Assembly (NCBI RefSeq): GCF_029688845.1
Contig: NZ_JARUKW010000017.1
Location: 19,379 to 83,378 of the forward strand
Source: Natronococcus sp. A-GB1
GTDB taxonomy: Archaea > Halobacteriota > Halobacteria > Halobacteriales > Natrialbaceae
DNA length: 64,000 nucleotides
Direction of reading: 5' to 3'
Notes under the pieces: generated by a model
Told to the model about the DNA's origin: nothing
What the model saw: only the letters and a program-made list of their open reading frames with translations
Database searches by the model: none
Shown: positions 62,227 to 64,000 of the stretch, one piece after another
How the letters are laid out: every line of letters begins with the position of its first letter
How positions within the stretch are numbered: position 1 is the first letter of the stretch
Position numbers and translations under genes: made by a program

Positions 62227-62547
62227 ACCCGAAGAACCAGAAATCGCTCGGATCGCAAGCACGTCCTTGTAGCCGATTCAGCACACCTACGACAGAATAA
62301 ACGCAATCGCCGTGCTGTACTCATCCTCTGGATGTTGCAGGCGCTTTCTGCCAGCTACTGGATAGATTGAGGGAGACGTGCTGAACTCAAGGCACGAATA
62401 CATCAGTGATCTCGTAGCAAGATCACGAGACCAATGAGGCTCCGGAGTTCTACGTCAAAGACAAACCTGCCAAGAGCACTCAACCACGTGATCCCGAACG
62501 CGAACAAGAGAAGCTCGGCGAGAATACGTCTTCCCGAGATGCGTCTT
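62227..62547. other. Gap with a repeat-like remnant
   Basis: I see no gene in these 321 bases. From 62277 to 62385 there is a stretch bounded by TTCAGCAC and GTGCTGAA (inverted 8-mers) that includes GTGCTGTACTCATCCTCT. A similar string occurs near 63677. It may be a small transposon-type remnant. Confidence 0.35.
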
Positions 62548-63492
62548 TCACTTGTCGTTTATCGTTACTTCTTGTACTGGGTTCGCTTGGGGGTTGAAGC
62601 CCGCGACTTCTCCTGTCGGAATGTCACCTCGTGCGAGCTGTTTCCGGCCGTACAGTGCAATTATCACGAGACCGATGAGGAGATAGACGCCAAAGTTGAG
62701 CCCCGCGATCAGTTCCACGTACTCTTCTTGGATCACGTCGTCGATGATGATAGCATCGGGATCAAATGGAATCAAGCCTGCCGACGCATTCAACCCGGCG
62801 TGGAAGAACATCGCCAGGAGGACGCTTGCAGAGTTGTTGTACAGCCAGCCGAGGATTACGGACCAGACGACGACTGTCGGGAAGTACAGCAACGTATTGA
62901 CTAACGGGTAGTCCGAGTGGGGTGCCACCGGGGCGAAAAACAACGGCAGGTGCCAGAAGGCAAAGACGACACCGACCACGAGACTCGCCGTCAGCGCCGA
63001 ATATCGCTCCTGCAGCAACGGCTGCGCCAGGCCACGCCACCCAGGTTCCTCATTGAGGCCACCACTAAAAACCAACGTGAACAACAGTAGGGGGGCGTAA
63101 GACAGGATCGGAACCGTCAGCGCTCCGAAATCATACGGACCACCGAATGCGATGTACAGTATGGAGACCGCACCCACAGCGACGATGGGAAGGCCCAGAG
63201 CCGCGAGCCACCACCGGAGATTAACCCGCCAGGTCAGGATTTGGCTGGCCCAGGTGCGGAGGTCTCCCCCGCCGAATTTGACGACGATAGCCGCCGCGAC
63301 GAGTGGACCGAACCCTCCGAGGTACATGAGGAAGACGCCGACCCAGATTATCGTGTCTGATTCGCCAGGCCCAATCTCTCCCGGCCCCGGGAGCATCAAC
63401 ATCGGTGCCCAGATCAGCCAGCTGTATCCGAGGGTGAGGAGGAAAAACGAGAGTACCGGTCGGCTCCGGATCGCATTACGGATGGTTCCCAT
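62548..63492 (-). CDS. CPBP-family intramembrane metalloprotease
   Basis: A 314-residue membrane protein from ATG 63492 with about eight helices. The active-site motif is GGLNEEPGWRGLAQPLL (Glu148, Glu149, Arg153), with FAFWHLPLFF (His181) and LLAMFFHAGLNASAGL later. The EEPGWRG form is typical of larger bacterial and archaeal CPBP members. Two such proteases 1 kb apart but in opposite directions are notable. GC is again lower than average. TTG at 63498 would add two residues. Confidence 0.88.
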   Translation of the reverse strand: MGTIRNAIRSRPVLSFFLLTLGYSWLIWAPMLMLPGPGEIGPGESDTIIWVGVFLMYLGGFGPLVAAAIVVKFGGGDLRTWASQILTWRVNLRWWLAALGLPIVAVGAVSILYIAFGGPYDFGALTVPILSYAPLLLFTLVFSGGLNEEPGWRGLAQPLLQERYSALTASLVVGVVFAFWHLPLFFAPVAPHSDYPLVNTLLYFPTVVVWSVILGWLYNNSASVLLAMFFHAGLNASAGLIPFDPDAIIIDDVIQEEYVELIAGLNFGVYLLIGLVIIALYGRKQLARGDIPTGEVAGFNPQANPVQEVTINDK

Positions 63493-63822
63493 CGTCAACC
63501 TTCATCCTCTTTATGCCCTCTGGCGGTACCGAAGACCGCATCGACCCATGTGAGTGGATTTGCAGAGACCACGTCATACCGACTTTGGGTTCTGAAGCGC
63601 TGCTCATACGCATACGTGGTTATTAGACAACATATACCGAGGTGGTGATTCTCCAACTACGGGGACAACTGTTGGAGTGCTGTATCCAACCTCTGCATAC
63701 AGCACGCAGTTACTAACAGAATCTGAGTAGAGCGTTCAGCCTCTGCTGAATTCAAGCGCGAATGTCGCACAAGACTCGGCTTGATGTACGAAGGCGGAGA
63801 TCGTTCAGTACAGGTAATTCAG
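63493..63822. other. Gap with hairpins and repeat remnant
   Basis: No gene was found here. It holds a perfect hairpin GTGCTGTAT-11 bases-ATACAGCAC (63677-63705) and a smaller TTCAGC-4 bases-GCTGAA (63735-63750). Their order and the following TTCAAGCGCGAATG resemble the remnant at 62312-62390. Confidence 0.35.
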
Positions 63823-64000
63823 TCACTGATGCTTTGAGTCAGCCTCGGGCCTTCTTATAGGGGATATGAAGTAAAATCCCACTCCAAGTCCAATACCTGT
63901 TGCAATCGCTCGGGCAAACGTCCTTATGGCAATTTCTTCTCCGGCGATGAACAATTGGACAAACAGTGAGATGAGAACCATACCAGCGAACCCGATGAGA
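63823..64000 (-). CDS. Membrane protein, C-terminal part only (5' end off the window)
   Basis: The reverse strand is open from the right edge to a TGA at 63823-63825 and encodes 58 visible residues. LIGFAGMVLISLFVQLFIAG and ATGIGLGVGFYFISPIR are two probable membrane segments joined by EEIAIRTFARAI; the end is the polar tail RRPEADSKHQ. Too little remains to name a family. Its composition matches the low-GC block. Confidence 0.65.
   Translation of the reverse strand, partial: LIGFAGMVLISLFVQLFIAGEEIAIRTFARAIATGIGLGVGFYFISPIRRPEADSKHQ

Overview
The window is GC-rich, acidic-proteome DNA of the kind found in extremely halophilic archaea (class Halobacteria). The predicted proteins are loaded with Asp and Glu. 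Many starts look leaderless, with an AT-rich box 25-30 bases upstream. Gene families typical of haloarchaea recur: tandem UspA proteins, a HalOD1 output domain, an archaeal ATP-dependent DNA ligase, a two-subunit 2-oxoacid:ferredoxin oxidoreductase, a multi-PAS histidine kinase and split methylmalonyl-CoA mutase. Resemblance in gene content suggests the Natrialba/Haloterrigena/Natrinema side of the class, but that is only an impression. No rRNA, tRNA or CRISPR array was recognised.

Layout. 0-9 kb: a DsrE-like Tat protein cut by the left edge, a GCS2-type ligase, DNA ligase, an FNR-like flavoprotein, the korAB pair, one tandem UspA protein and a decayed region. 9-13 kb: a very large gene with six ~140-residue repeats and a C-terminal beta-helix domain, broken by a deletion/frameshift in repeat 5. 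13-24 kb: methylmalonyl-CoA mutase large subunit, a frameshifted membrane glycosyltransferase beside a sugar nucleotidyltransferase, Nudix, aldo-keto reductase, PAS kinase, and methylmalonyl-CoA epimerase bracketed by two copies of an 82-bp palindromic repeat. 24-33 kb: metallophosphoesterase, SNF-type transporter, a C69-like Ntn hydrolase, a BrkB-type protein (third 82-bp repeat beside it), a ParA operon with a palindromic upstream site, and an acetyltransferase.

33-48 kb is the most coherent part. It holds a helix-turn-helix regulator, OsmC, a P1B-4-like metal ATPase, a SHOCT protein and thioredoxin; then hemG-hemH, a TnpB (IS200/IS605/IS1341-like) element with both end hairpins, a HAD hydrolase and hemE; then a sulfur-trafficking cluster (PiT-family permease, two YeeE/YedE halves, rhodanese/metallo-beta-lactamase fusion, TusA, DsrE2, HalOD1). 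A short AT-rich motif, TATTGT followed by an A/T half, recurs in the promoter regions of the thioredoxin/SHOCT pair and the MBL/TusA pair, which hints at shared redox or sulfur control.

48-60.7 kb: an ABC exporter pair, a site-2 protease with CBS domains, flavin-binding (PPOX-fold) proteins, a cupredoxin-like lipoprotein, nicotinate phosphoribosyltransferase, a run of six UspA-family genes, and a class V aminotransferase. 60.8-64 kb is visibly less GC-rich. It carries two CPBP intramembrane proteases, a small membrane protein and a membrane protein running off the right edge, with repeat remnants between them, so it looks like acquired DNA.

Because of strong GC bias, long antisense open frames overlap nearly every gene (one exceeds 1,200 codons). 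These were treated as shadows and left out.
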